Of a stretch of 64,000 bases of DNA, positions 9,271-18,416 are shown one piece after another. Each line of letters opens with the position of its first letter. Position 1 is the first letter of the stretch. The notes under the pieces were generated by a model, which saw only the letters and a program-made list of their open reading frames with translations, was not told where the DNA came from and did no database searches. The stretch comes from DATFVJ01 sp963727015 (lineage in GTDB: Bacteria; Actinomycetota; Actinomycetes; Streptosporangiales; Streptosporangiaceae), in the NCBI GenBank assembly GCA_963727015.1, contig CAVSEV010000013.1, forward strand, positions 62,001 through 126,000. The letters run 5' to 3'. A program made the position numbers and the translations under genes.

Positions 9271-10743
9271 GTGAACGCTGACGCGCGCGCGCCAGGCGTG
9301 AGCGCCACGAAATCCGCCGGCCACATCGCGCAGGAGGCCGCCAGGCACCCTGCGGCGTGGCGGTTCCTGCTACCCCGCTCGATTCGCGGGCCTGTCGTGC
9401 TCGCCAACCTGGAGCCGACGACGACCCAGAACCTGCTGCGTTCCTATCCCGCCGCGGTCGTGCTGGGCCGGTCGATGGCTGACCTGGAGGGGGCGACGCG
9501 CGCGGCGATCTGGGATGGCCGGAGGCCGCCATTTCGCCCCGGATCCATCGCTTTGGCCGTGTGTGACGATCGGGCTGGCGGGTGCGCCGAGGCGCTGGCC
9601 CCCGCCTTGGCGGAGGGTGGCACGCAAGTGACTATCGTCCGGTCAAGCCGGCGCTGCCGCTTTGCGCTGTTCCCGACACCGGAGCAGCTGCGGGCGGTGA
9701 TCGGCCGCGGGTGGCCGCTGACGTACGACGGTTCTCCCCGCCGCTGGCTGGGGTACTGGCTCGCTACCACCCCTATCTGGGGCCTCATGGGCCGGGCGGG
9801 ACTTGACCTGCCCTGGCCCGCTGACAGCGTGGTGCAAGCCGTGCTCGATCACGTGGGCGCGGCTGTCGGCGGGCGTGCCGAGCTGCGTGGCCTCATCGTG
9901 GGCAGCGGGCTCGGACAGCTCACGCTCCGGGTGAGTTGCGCGGGACACGAACTAGCCGTCCGGGTGGCCGCGAGCCCGGATAGCGCCCGGCGGCTCGGCA
10001 ACCACCAGCGCGCCCTGGCCGGCCTGTCAGCCCGTCTCGGATCGCAGAATGCTGTCGCCTTTCCTGCCCCCGTCGCTTCCGGGTCGGCGGATGGCGTCTC
10101 ATGGGCCGCCGAGGGCTGGCTCAGTAGCCCGGCTGTGCGGGCTTCCCGCGCCTGGCGACGGTCAGGCTCGGGCTGGGGCGCGCTGCGGGCCATCGCGGCG
10201 GAACTGGCTGTCGCGGCCCAAACCGGTCGCACGGGCGCCGGCTGGGCCCGCAGCTGGGTGAGCGGAGTGGGCGCCGTCGCGCCCGCCCTTGTCGAAGAGA
10301 TCGTCGCCGCCCTGGCGCCGATCGAGGCCGGAGGGATGGTCACGGCATGGTGTCATGGCGATCTGTGGCCAGGAAACGTGATACTCCGCAGGCCACCCCG
10401 GCCCCCGGTGGTCATCGACTGGGAACGAGCCAGGCCAGACGCCCCAGCGGGCCTGGACACTGTCTACATCGAGGTGTGCCGCGTCGTGATGGCCCGGCGA
10501 TGCGCCTTCGGCGAGGCGGCCGCGCGGCTGGCTCGATCTCCGTCACCTGAACTGGCCGCAGCGCAGGTCGGCGGGAGGCCCTTCGGCGACTGGGAGCGGC
10601 CACAGCAACAGGCTCTGCTCCTCGCGACAGCCACCCACTACGCGACCGGCGAGAACGAGGACGGGCTAACTGACCGCTGGACCGAGAGCTGGGGCGAGAT
10701 GAACATCCTGCCGATCGTGACGGCCCTGCGGGCGGTCCTGTGA
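9271..10743 (+). CDS. APH/choline-kinase-like phosphotransferase
   Basis: 490 aa. The C-terminal half is an aminoglycoside-phosphotransferase-fold kinase: the Brenner motif HGDLWPGN at 362-369 holds the catalytic Asp and Asn, and DWE at 383-385 holds the metal Asp. The N-terminal 180 residues match nothing I recognise. In polysaccharide loci such kinases may phosphorylate a sugar or a small carrier; antibiotic resistance is less likely here. The GTG 9271 start lacks a good ribosome site. The stop overlaps the next start as GTGA, so the acyltransferase-like gene is translationally coupled. Confidence 0.75.
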   Translation: MNADARAPGVSATKSAGHIAQEAARHPAAWRFLLPRSIRGPVVLANLEPTTTQNLLRSYPAAVVLGRSMADLEGATRAAIWDGRRPPFRPGSIALAVCDDRAGGCAEALAPALAEGGTQVTIVRSSRRCRFALFPTPEQLRAVIGRGWPLTYDGSPRRWLGYWLATTPIWGLMGRAGLDLPWPADSVVQAVLDHVGAAVGGRAELRGLIVGSGLGQLTLRVSCAGHELAVRVAASPDSARRLGNHQRALAGLSARLGSQNAVAFPAPVASGSADGVSWAAEGWLSSPAVRASRAWRRSGSGWGALRAIAAELAVAAQTGRTGAGWARSWVSGVGAVAPALVEEIVAALAPIEAGGMVTAWCHGDLWPGNVILRRPPRPPVVIDWERARPDAPAGLDTVYIEVCRVVMARRCAFGEAAARLARSPSPELAAAQVGGRPFGDWERPQQQALLLATATHYATGENEDGLTDRWTESWGEMNILPIVTALRAVL

Positions 10744-12051
10744 AGAGCCAGGGGCCTGTTCTGCTCGTTGTCCCGCGCCTGGACAGCTGGGCTCCGCAGT
10801 GGGATCAGCTTGTCGATGTATCGCCCCTCCCCTCTCCGTTCCTGCGGTCGTGGTGGCTGGCCGGTACCGGCGGTCCCCAGCATCGCTTCCTGCTGGTCGT
10901 GGCGGATGACCGGCTGGTGGGCGGCCTCGCTGCTGGAGCAAGCACGCCGGTTTGGCGTGCCATGTCTGCGAATGATGGGCGCCGGGCCGCTCTGCCCCGA
11001 CCATCTCGACCTGCTGGCCGTCCCTGGGCAAGAGGATGCCGTCGTCAGGGTTGTGCGGGACTGGTTGCTCCGACCGGGAGGGCGCCTATTTGACCTGGAG
11101 GGCATCCGGGCCGGCTCCCCGCTGATCACCTGCGCGCCAGGCTTGGTCCGCCGCGAACTGCTCGCGGTCGCGCCATGGGCACCCCTGGCCGCCGACGTCA
11201 CGTCCTACCTTGCTATCCGCCCAGCCGGATTCCGCAAGACTCTCCGGCGCGCCTCGGCACGGCTGAAGGAGGCGGGCGCAACTCATCGCATCAACCGTGG
11301 CCTGTCAGCGGTCCGCTCACTCGCGACGCTGCGGCAGTTGCACAGCGCTCAGTGGGGAGATCGCTCCCGCTTCCTGCCCAGCTTCGATCGCTTCGCCGCG
11401 GCATGCCGCCTGGCCGCCGATTTCGACGAGGTCGCGGTCCATGAGCTCGCCGTGGGTGAGACCGTCATCGCGATCATGGTCACTTTCGAGGTGGCGGGAC
11501 GCGTGAGCCTCTATCAGAGTGCCCGGATGACCGATTTCCGCTGGCGCGACGCCACCACGGTGCTGCTTACCGCGATCATCACCGACGCGTATGACCGCGG
11601 CTTCGCCGAGGTCGACTTCCTCCGCGGCGACGAGGCCTACAAGAACAACTTCGCGCCGCAGCGGCGAGACCTACTCCGGCTGCGCGGAGCCGCCGGCGGG
11701 ACCGGCCGAGTTGCTCTCGCGGCGGACACGGCTGCGCGCAAGGCCCGTCTTGCCGCCGCCCGCTCCATCCGCTCCGCCCGCTCCGCGCGCTCCCGCTCGG
11801 TGCGCACCGCCCGCTCTGTCAGTGCCGGCGTGCGGGCGCACGGCCGCCGCCAGAAAACCACGGCGGCCCGCCGTGCTGGCGGCGGTCAAACGGCCGACGG
11901 CGGTCAAACGCGTGGCGGCGGTCAAACGGCCAGCGGCGGTCAAACGGGCGACGGCGGTCAAACGCGTGGTGGCGGTCGAAGGCGTGGCAGCGGTCAAGCG
12001 CCTGACCGCGGTCAGCGCCGGGCGCAGCAGGCAGTTCAACCCTTCTGCTGA
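10740..12051 (+). pseudogene. FemAB/GNAT-like acyltransferase, frameshifted
   Basis: Probable acyl or aminoacyl transferase of the Acetyltransf_6 (BioF2-like) type, modifying a glycan or lipid-linked sugar. GTG 10740 (GTGA overlap with the kinase stop) gives PVLLVVPRLDSW and LLVVADDRLVGG, then that frame is lost. The next frame carries LLEQARRFGVPCLRMMG to the end, including FRKTLRRASARLK and EVDFLRGDEAYKNNF, typical of the family. Skipping one base near 10929 joins GGL to LLEQARR and gives about 436 aa. The tail is low complexity: SARS units, then GGQT pentapeptides. It is one of four frameshifted genes in this locus, so check the reads before calling it dead. Confidence 0.7.
11875..12000 (+). 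repeat. 15-bp in-frame minisatellite (GGQT units)
   Basis: About eight copies of gacggcggtcaaacg-type units code the basic, glycine-rich tail of the acyltransferase. A shorter 9-bp SAR array lies at about 11761-11815 in the same gene. Confidence 0.85.
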
Positions 12052-12947
12052 GCCACCGCACGCGAGGTTCTGGCCTCGAGCCTGGCCCCGATCCCTGACC
12101 GCACCTTCCCGGGGAGTCCCCACGCTCGCATCGCGGCTACCTTGGCCACGTCGGCGGGCGCGGACCGGCCAGGCGGCCGGGGCGTCATGTGGAGTGGCCG
12201 CAGGCGGGCATTGAAGGCCTCGATCATGTTCTCCCGCTCGGTGGCCGCGGTGAAGTACGTCAGGGTGACAGACAGCGAGATGGCCGGGCCGTTGTGCACC
12301 CAGTGCGGTGCGACGGGGGGTATGTACACCCCGCGTCCAGGCGTGAGGGGGTAGGACGCCAATTCCGGCGGCAGGGACCCGATGCGACCGTGCGAGCCGT
12401 CCCAGTAGCGCTCAACCTCACGTCGCCGGACCGACTCGTTCTCGAAGCGGCCGAAGCTCACCCTCTTGGCGCCGCTGACCTGCATCAGCAGGCTGTGTTC
12501 GATATCGAAGTGGGCAGGGGTCACAGAGTTGGGTGAGGAGACGAAAATGAACCCCACCCGGTTGCGCATCTTTCCCTGCTTTCCCTGCCTTCCCTGCCGA
12601 CCCGGCATGCCAGGCTCAAGCTGGCCGAGCGCAGTCTGCATTAAGTCGGCGTACGCAGGGTCGTCCTCGATGTTCAGCAACGTCAGCCAGGCGTTGGCGT
12701 CCTCGATGTTGCGGATAACGTCACCAGGCCGCGCCAGGGCGCCGCGCGGAGGGCCTCCCTGCGGGACCAGCAGAGGCTGGGCAGCGGTGTCACAGATCAC
12801 CGACTGCCTGGGCAGCCGATCAGCCAGGTCGGCAATGGCCGTAAGAGTCAGGCGGCTATCTTCGTGCAGGTTGTGGACAAACTCCGCCGGCCGCTCAGGG
12901 AATGCTCCCCCGAAGGGAAGCTGTCCGAGCGTCGGGAGTGTTCTCAC
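12036..12947 (-). CDS. JmjC/cupin-like oxygenase-fold protein
   Basis: 303 aa with a cupin_8/JmjC-type double-stranded beta-helix. The HxD metal pair is H146-F-D148 in TPAHFDIEHSLLMQV, and a distal His is at 215 or 218 in VAPHWVHNG. This is the Fe(II)/2-oxoglutarate ligand set, so it may be a hydroxylase; some family members keep the fold without activity. A 9-bp repeat codes GRQGRQGKQGKM at 117-127, inserted in a loop. The 3' end overlaps the convergent acyltransferase by 16 bases. This family turns up next to polysaccharide and secondary-metabolite genes, but the substrate is unknown. Confidence 0.7.
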   Translation of the reverse strand: MRTLPTLGQLPFGGAFPERPAEFVHNLHEDSRLTLTAIADLADRLPRQSVICDTAAQPLLVPQGGPPRGALARPGDVIRNIEDANAWLTLLNIEDDPAYADLMQTALGQLEPGMPGRQGRQGKQGKMRNRVGFIFVSSPNSVTPAHFDIEHSLLMQVSGAKRVSFGRFENESVRRREVERYWDGSHGRIGSLPPELASYPLTPGRGVYIPPVAPHWVHNGPAISLSVTLTYFTAATERENMIEAFNARLRPLHMTPRPPGRSAPADVAKVAAMRAWGLPGKVRSGIGARLEARTSRAVAQQKG

Positions 12948-13159
12948 CAGCTGGATGCGTGACCAAGCTCGCCTCCGCCGCTGTGCTGCCTTAGTGTGCT
13001 GCCTAAGCTGGGCCGCCTAAGCTGTGCCGCCTACCGCCCTGACAAGATTGCCCCCTCGTGTGAGGGCTGTCAAACGATGGCAACACCACTCCACCACGAG
13101 CGCTAACCTCTGGCTCATGACCGCAGCCAACGGTCTCCGCTCCATCAGATGGGGACTTC

Positions 13160-14450
13160 TTGCGTAGGGGCGGCTGGACGACGGTCCTGCTGATGGGGCT
13201 GGTCACGATCCTCGCCGCGGTCGGCACCGCATGCGGCGGGGCGCCGAACACGCCGCCCCGCACCTGCCGCACCTGCCGCACCTGCCGCACCTGCCGCACC
13301 GGGTCATTTGACGCGGGCAAGGGCGGTCAGGACGTTCAGCGCGTGGCTGGACGAAGCGATGGTCAAGGCGACAACCAACGCTCAGTGGGCCGCGATCGCG
13401 CGTGGTAATACGATCGTCGTGCTCAATTCCTGGGATTTTCGCTTGATCCCAATACTCAAGCAAGCCAACCCGAAAGTCCAAGTCTGGGTATACAAGGACC
13501 TGTCGGGAGTACGATCAGACGACTGTGCCACGGGTAATGGTGAATGCGGTGCGTGCCCGAAAGGAGTTAGTGACAGTACCTACCTGTCATCTGGCATGGG
13601 ATTCTGCTGGGTGAAACGCCATAACCCGGATTGGCTTCTGCGCGCCGCCGCAACAGGCCAGCCGTTCCAGTTCAAGGGTTATCCGCATATTTGGGAGACC
13701 GATTACGGCAATCGCCCTTACCAGCGCGACTGGGTGCAGAACGTCATCGCCGACGTCAAGGAGCGCGGATGGGACGGCGTCGAGGTGGACAATGCCTTAA
13801 CCACGGCGGGCGCCTACGGGATCGCGGCGAAATACCCCACCGACGCAGCGGTCCAGGCCGCCACTTACGCAGCCCTTCAAGAGGTGGCGCCGGCCCTGCG
13901 GCACGCCGGCGTGGCATCGGTGTTCAATGTCGGTTACGCGACGATGTTTCCAGGGCTGTGGCAACGGTGGCTACGCCAGGTCCAGGGTCTGGAGCAGGAG
14001 TTCTATCTCTCGTACTCCGCGCAGCCAAACGCCGTGGGCCTCGCTTCGTGGGCCGCATACGAGGAAGAGATCTCGTCCTGTGCCGTCCAGCACAAGAGCT
14101 GCTGGTTCCACTCCGGCGACTACTCGACTGCCGTCACAGCCCAGACCAGCCAATACGCGTTGGCCTCTTATCTGCTCGCCACCGACGGCCGGCAGCTCCT
14201 GGCAGTGGGTGACATGAGCTCCGGGCCGCTCGCGCCGCGCTGGCCTCTGGGCACACCACTGAGCGCCATGAGGCAGCTGGGCCCGGCCCGGGCAAGATAC
14301 TTCGCGGGGGGTATCGCTATCGCGAATCCCTCCGAGTACAAATCGACTGTCTACCTTGGCGGCAGCTACATCGACAACGGGGGGCACCAGCTTTCCGCCC
14401 TCACGCTGGGGCCGGCCAGCGGTGCCGTTCTGCGTACTGCTCCCTCGTAG
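13160..14450 (+). pseudogene. Secreted glycosidase-like (GHL15-type) protein, frameshifted
   Basis: A putative glycosyl-hydrolase-like 15 domain protein, exported and perhaps trimming the polymer made by this locus. TTG 13160 codes a signal peptide (WTTVLLMGLVTILAAVG) ending near a Cys with a poor lipobox. That frame runs into CRTCRT nonsense, while the next frame reads as an APAAPAAP linker and then LTRARAVRTFSAWLDEAM and the catalytic-type TIM-barrel half (WDFRLIPILK, DGVEVDNAL, YATMFPGLWQRW). Removing one C from the CCCC run at 13256-13259 joins the two and gives about 429 aa. The usual short call from TTG 13308 lacks the signal peptide. Confidence 0.7.
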
Positions 14451-14834
14451 CAAAGCCACGGACTCCGCCATGGTGGCGCTAGCCGTCTATAAAGCTCGAT
14501 TGCCCCGGCGGGCCGCTCGCGGTAGACGAGACTGTCTTGTGCGTGCCGTCCGCCGGCGCAGGTAGAGCTTGCGGGCCGCCTGTCGTTTTGCGGCAGCGGA
14601 TGATCTCTTTGGCGGACGTCAGGTGCCGTCGGCTCCGGACTGCGGTGGCACACAATCGGCCGGTTCGTGCAACTTGCGACCTCTCAGACCAAGCCTGAGC
14701 ATGTGCTCGGCCCCGACTCTTGCCGGCCAGGAACGGCCGGGTTACAGTCCCGGCAAAAGGGGTAGTGGGTTCGACCGATTCTCACGTTTCGTGAGTTCGC
14801 GGTGACATAGAGCCACTAAACCGAAGGGGGATTC
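14451..14834. other. Gap with small hairpin, no gene supported
   Basis: No domain-bearing frame was found. A perfect six-base stem (ctcacg-ttt-cgtgag) at 14781-14795 sits about 40 bases before the next start, followed by the strong ribosome site GAAGGGGG; it may be a leader element. Confidence 0.35.
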
Positions 14835-15755
14835 ATGCCAAATGTGCTACGGCTCGCAGCGGTAACATCGCTGGCTTTAGCGACCGTGCTCATGGGAGCA
14901 GGTGCGGCAGGAGCGGCCGAAGCTCACCATCCGCAACAGAACACCTGTACTGGCACGGTGACTAAACCAGGCGTCCTAGCCGGGAAATACCGCGGTGATG
15001 TCGTCGTCACCGGCGTCTGTGCCGTTAACGGCGGCGCTGCGGTGATCAAAGGAGACCTGATCCTCGCGCCCGGCTCGGCCCTGAATGCGACGTTCGCGCT
15101 CAACCACGTGGCCGGGAAAGGCACGTCCAGCCTGACCGTGCGCGGTGACGTCAAGGTGGGGAAGGGCGCCACCCTGGGCATGGGTTGCGAGCCGAACTTC
15201 AATCCCTGCACAGACGACCCGAAAGCTTCGACCGGCGGCACCTTGAGTGGCCAGAACCACGTGTCCGGTGATGTGAGAGCGACGCAGGCGCTGGGCGTCA
15301 TCCTCCACGCCAGCAAGATCAACGGGAACGTCACCCTGAACGGCGGGGGCGGCGGTCTGAGCTGCGCCGTCCCGGCCACCGGGATTTTCGCGGCGTTGCA
15401 GTCCCCGCCTTTCAGTGATTCCGAGGACAACACCATCGGTGGTGACCTCAAGATCACTGGACTGCGGACCTGCTGGCTGGGTGCGCTGCGCAACCACGTG
15501 CGGGGAAACGTGACTGACCGAAATAACAAGATGGCCGACCCGGATGCGGGTGAGGTGCTGGCGAACGTCGTTAATGGCAACATCGCGTGTTTCAGCAACA
15601 GCCCGGTGGTGCAATACGGCGACTCGGGGAGTTCCCCGAATCAGGTCCGAGGCCACGCGTTCGGTGAATGCGCTTTCAACGTGAGGCAGCCGAACCCGGC
15701 ACCGACTCCGACTACACCGGCAGGACCGCTGGAGCCGATCTCCGTCAAGATCTGA
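14835..15755 (+). CDS. Secreted beta-helix-like protein of unknown function
   Basis: 306 aa with a clear Sec signal peptide (residues 1-28, ending AGA-AEA) and the ribosome site GAAGGGGG 6 bases before ATG. The mature part repeats a pattern like VxGDVxVxxGAxL (GDVVVTGVC, KGDLILAPGSAL, RGDVKVGKGATL, SGDVRATQ, NGNVTLNGG, GGDLKITG, RGNVTDRN). This is what a bactofilin-like or polymer-forming beta-helix would show. Cys pairs (C116/C123 region, C177 with C211, C252 with C278) could be disulfides. The Pro-Thr C-terminus has no sortase motif. It is probably a cell-surface or spore-coat component; no precise role can be given. Confidence 0.7.
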   Translation: MPNVLRLAAVTSLALATVLMGAGAAGAAEAHHPQQNTCTGTVTKPGVLAGKYRGDVVVTGVCAVNGGAAVIKGDLILAPGSALNATFALNHVAGKGTSSLTVRGDVKVGKGATLGMGCEPNFNPCTDDPKASTGGTLSGQNHVSGDVRATQALGVILHASKINGNVTLNGGGGGLSCAVPATGIFAALQSPPFSDSEDNTIGGDLKITGLRTCWLGALRNHVRGNVTDRNNKMADPDAGEVLANVVNGNIACFSNSPVVQYGDSGSSPNQVRGHAFGECAFNVRQPNPAPTPTTPAGPLEPISVKI

Positions 15756-15839
15756 CCGCAACAGCAGCGAGCGCCGGGCCACGGCCAGCCCATCGGGTGC
15801 CATCGGCCGCGGCCCGGCAGGCCAGCACGCACGCGGGGA

Positions 15840-16138
15840 ACCCGCTCGGCGGGTTTCCCGCGGACCCCGCGCCCCGGCCGGGGGAGATCGTCGTGCGCAC
15901 GCAGTGCGCGAGCGCGACGCTCACCGCGATGCGCATCGATACGCTGCTGCTCTGCGGCCTTTCCGCAGCGGCTGCGTGCGCGCAACCGGTCGACGCCGTG
16001 CGGCACGGTTTCCGGCCCATCGTCGTGCGGGACGCACGCGGTGACCGTGACCCCCGCCCGCACGAGGCGAACCCGTTCGACGTCCAGGCCGAGTACGGCG
16101 ACGTGATCTCCCTCGGCAGGGCGCTGGCCAGCCTTTGA
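15840..16138 (+). pseudogene. Isochorismatase-family hydrolase remnant
   Basis: One frame reads ADPAPRPGEIVVRTQCASAT, AMRIDTLLLCGLS, VDAVRHGFRPIVVRDARGD, RDPRPHEANPFD and YGDVISLGRALASL, then stops. This is the C-terminal two-thirds of a cysteine-hydrolase (isochorismatase/N-carbamoylsarcosine amidase) fold. The start, the catalytic Asp region and the usual STSGCVRAT box are missing or damaged (SAAAACAQP remains). I infer a decayed gene. Confidence 0.6.
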
Positions 16139-16291
16139 GCTGCCATGCCCGGACGCGCCGCCCGGTAGCGGGCTTCTGTAAGACTGGACCCTCCGTCCGA
16201 GGCGTGGCGCAGCTTGCACAGCCGTTATGGATCTGCGTGACGGGTCAAAAGCTAGCCGAACGGCTCCGGGGTGGCGCGGCAGGAGGTAGCG

Positions 16292-16924
16292 GTGGACCGG
16301 TCCAGGCTGGAGGCGTTCAGCGACGGCGTGTTCGCAGTGGCGATCACCCTGCTTGCCCTCAACCTGGCCGTGGCAGGACCCGGGCCTGGTCACCCCTCCC
16401 TGCTGCGCCAGCTGGGTGACCACTGGCCTTCGTTCGTCGCGTATGTGATCAGTTTCTTCACGATCGGCATCATCTGGGTCAACCATCACGCACTCGTCCG
16501 CAACATCGCCGTCGTGGACCGGACGCTGCTTTTCCTCAACCTCCTGCTGCTGCTGTTCGTCGTCGCCATCCCGTTCGCCACGGCCACCATGGCCGACTAC
16601 CTCACGGCCGGCGGCCAGGACGCCAAGGTCGCGACGGCCCTGTGGGCGGCGGTCTTCGAGGGCATGTCGATCGGCTTCACGGCGATGTTCGAATGGACGC
16701 TGCACGAGGGGCGGCTGCACCAGCCGGTGCCGCGCGAGGCCCGCTGGCCGGTGCGCGTGCGGTTCTACGTCGGCCAGGTCCCCTACCTGATCGCCATCGG
16801 CGTAGCGTTCATCAGCCCGCCCGTGTCGGTGGCGATCGTCGGCCTGGTCGCCGTCTACTACATCTTCGAGCGCACCCCGTCCGCCCCTGGCGGGCCCGCG
16901 CAAGCAGGCGCGCTCGGCCCCTGA
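16292..16924 (+). CDS. TMEM175-like (DUF1211) membrane protein
   Basis: About 210 aa from GTG 16292, chosen because a perfect AGGAGG ends 5 bases upstream and lies inside the longer frame from 16271. The signature RLEAFSDGVFAVAITLL near the N-terminus is the FSDG filter-helix motif of the TMEM175 potassium-channel family. Further helices cover about residues 45-66 (FVAYVISFFTIGIIWVN, with the conserved HHAL after it), 75-97 and three more toward the C-terminus. Bacterial members have six helices per subunit and assemble as tetramers. It is expected to be a K+-conducting inner-membrane protein; ion selectivity is inferred from the family. Confidence 0.85.
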   Translation: MDRSRLEAFSDGVFAVAITLLALNLAVAGPGPGHPSLLRQLGDHWPSFVAYVISFFTIGIIWVNHHALVRNIAVVDRTLLFLNLLLLLFVVAIPFATATMADYLTAGGQDAKVATALWAAVFEGMSIGFTAMFEWTLHEGRLHQPVPREARWPVRVRFYVGQVPYLIAIGVAFISPPVSVAIVGLVAVYYIFERTPSAPGGPAQAGALGP

Positions 16925-17040
16925 CAGCAAGATCAATTCGGCGGCTGACGCCTGGCCAGCCGTGATGGCGGCTCTGCCTGTTGACGACCTTCACGACCGC
17001 GGGTCAATCTAGGTGGAAAACGCAGGGAGGGGGCCAGCCG

Positions 17041-17643
17041 ATGACATGGCGACTGGACGGGACGTATTTCGAGTCGTGCTCATGCGACGCCGTGTGCCCG
17101 TGCACGTGGTCGGCCTTCACCGCGAAGGCCACCCTGGACCGGTGCCGCGCGCTGCTTGCGTACCACGTGGATTCCGGTGAGATCGAGGGCGTCGACGTGA
17201 GCGATCTCAGCTTCGCCCTGTTCCTCGACACACCGGCCGTGATGAGCGAGGGAAACTGGCGGGTTGGCGTCTTTCTCGACGACTCGGCGTCGGGGGCGCA
17301 GGCCGAGAAACTAGGTGCGCTCGTGTCCGGCCAGCTTGGCGGACCGCCCGCAATGCTGGGGCCACTGGTCGGCGAAATGCTGGGGGTCGAGCGGGCGACG
17401 ATCGAGTACCACGACGACGGTTTCGGCCACCATGTCCGGATTGGCGACGCCGCGGACGTCGTTGTGGAGGACTTCGTGGCCATCGAGGGGCACGAGCCCG
17501 TGCGGCTGACCAACGTATTCCACCCGTCCAACACGACGCTGACCGTGGCGCCGGCCAAGTCCGCCCGGATGTCGACGTTCGGCATCGACTGGGGCCGCGA
17601 CGGGCAGAGCGGGTTCTCCGCCCCGTTCTCCTGGGCAGGGTGA
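17041..17643 (+). CDS. DUF1326 protein
   Basis: 200 aa starting at ATG 17041 after GGGAGGGGG. The N-terminal WRLDGTYFESCSCDAVCPC holds the Cys cluster typical of DUF1326 (possible metal or redox site), followed by the RLTNVFHPSNTTLTVAP segment of the family. The stop overlaps the next start as GTGA, so it is coupled to the DUF2182 membrane protein, an arrangement seen elsewhere. This suggests a soluble partner of a metal-binding membrane protein; the biochemical role is unknown. Confidence 0.85.
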   Translation: MTWRLDGTYFESCSCDAVCPCTWSAFTAKATLDRCRALLAYHVDSGEIEGVDVSDLSFALFLDTPAVMSEGNWRVGVFLDDSASGAQAEKLGALVSGQLGGPPAMLGPLVGEMLGVERATIEYHDDGFGHHVRIGDAADVVVEDFVAIEGHEPVRLTNVFHPSNTTLTVAPAKSARMSTFGIDWGRDGQSGFSAPFSWAG

Positions 17644-18416
17644 GCAGGCCCGCGCCAGGCCTGATCGGATCCCGGGCCGGCCTGGCCACCCCAGAGACCG
17701 CACTCCTCCTCCTGCTAGCCGCCGCAGCCTGGTCAGCGACATTGATCATCGCGCGCGGTATGAGCGGCATGACAGGCACGATGGGGCTTGACTTCCTGCT
17801 GTTCATCCCGGCGTGGACGCTCATGATGGGCGCCATGATGCTGCCGTCCGTGGCGCCGACAGCCTCGCTCTACGGCCGTGCGATGGGTAGCGGCCGCCAG
17901 GCGCGCCTCGCCGCGCTGGTGCTCGGTTACCTGGCCGTGTGGGCCGCGGCAGGGGTGCCCGCATACGGGCTTGCCTCGTTCGCCGGATGGCTGACCGGCC
18001 ATCACCCGGGCGGGGCTCACGTGCTCGCCATCGCGGTTTTCGCCGGCTGCGGCGTCTACCAGCTGAGCAGCCTGAAGGACCGTTGCCTCACCCGCTGCCG
18101 CTCACCGCTCGGCCTGCTTATGCGCTACGGCTCGTACCGCGGCCGGCTGCGGGACGTCCGCGTGGGTGCCCACCACGGCGCGTACTGCCTCGCATGCTGC
18201 TGGGCCCTGATGGCCATCCTGATCGCGGTCGGGGTAATGAACGTGATTGCCATGGTCTGCCTCGCGGTCCTCGTGGTCGTGGAGAAGGTGTGGATACGCG
18301 GGCCGGCCGCAGGGCGCCTCGCGGGTGCGGCCGCGCTCGCCCTGGCCGTCGCCACGATCTGGTTGCCGTGGCTGGCACCCGGCCTGCACACCTCGCCGAT
18401 GATGATGGGGTCCTGA
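17640..18416 (+). CDS. DUF2182 metal-binding membrane protein
   Basis: 258 aa with about six helices (residues 19-38, 48-70, 88-112, 122-142, 183-210 and 222-242). The Met-rich helix stretch LMMGAMMLPSVAP and CLTRCRSPLGLL match the predicted metal-binding DUF2182 family, and HHGAYCLACCWALM adds paired Cys and His. The C-terminus ends SPMMMGS. Translation is coupled to DUF1326 by GTGA. Met, Cys and His in helices suggest copper or another soft metal, but this is inference. Confidence 0.85.
   Translation: MSRPAPGLIGSRAGLATPETALLLLLAAAAWSATLIIARGMSGMTGTMGLDFLLFIPAWTLMMGAMMLPSVAPTASLYGRAMGSGRQARLAALVLGYLAVWAAAGVPAYGLASFAGWLTGHHPGGAHVLAIAVFAGCGVYQLSSLKDRCLTRCRSPLGLLMRYGSYRGRLRDVRVGAHHGAYCLACCWALMAILIAVGVMNVIAMVCLAVLVVVEKVWIRGPAAGRLAGAAALALAVATIWLPWLAPGLHTSPMMMGS

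Noticed and set aside
13258..13300. Phase-variable repeat switching the secreted glycosidase
   Set aside because: The unit is nine bases, so copy number changes keep the frame; only the adjacent CCCC run alters it.
14760..14800. tRNA-like sequence (ggttcga)
   Set aside because: No acceptor or anticodon arms can be paired around it; it is only a short match and hairpin.
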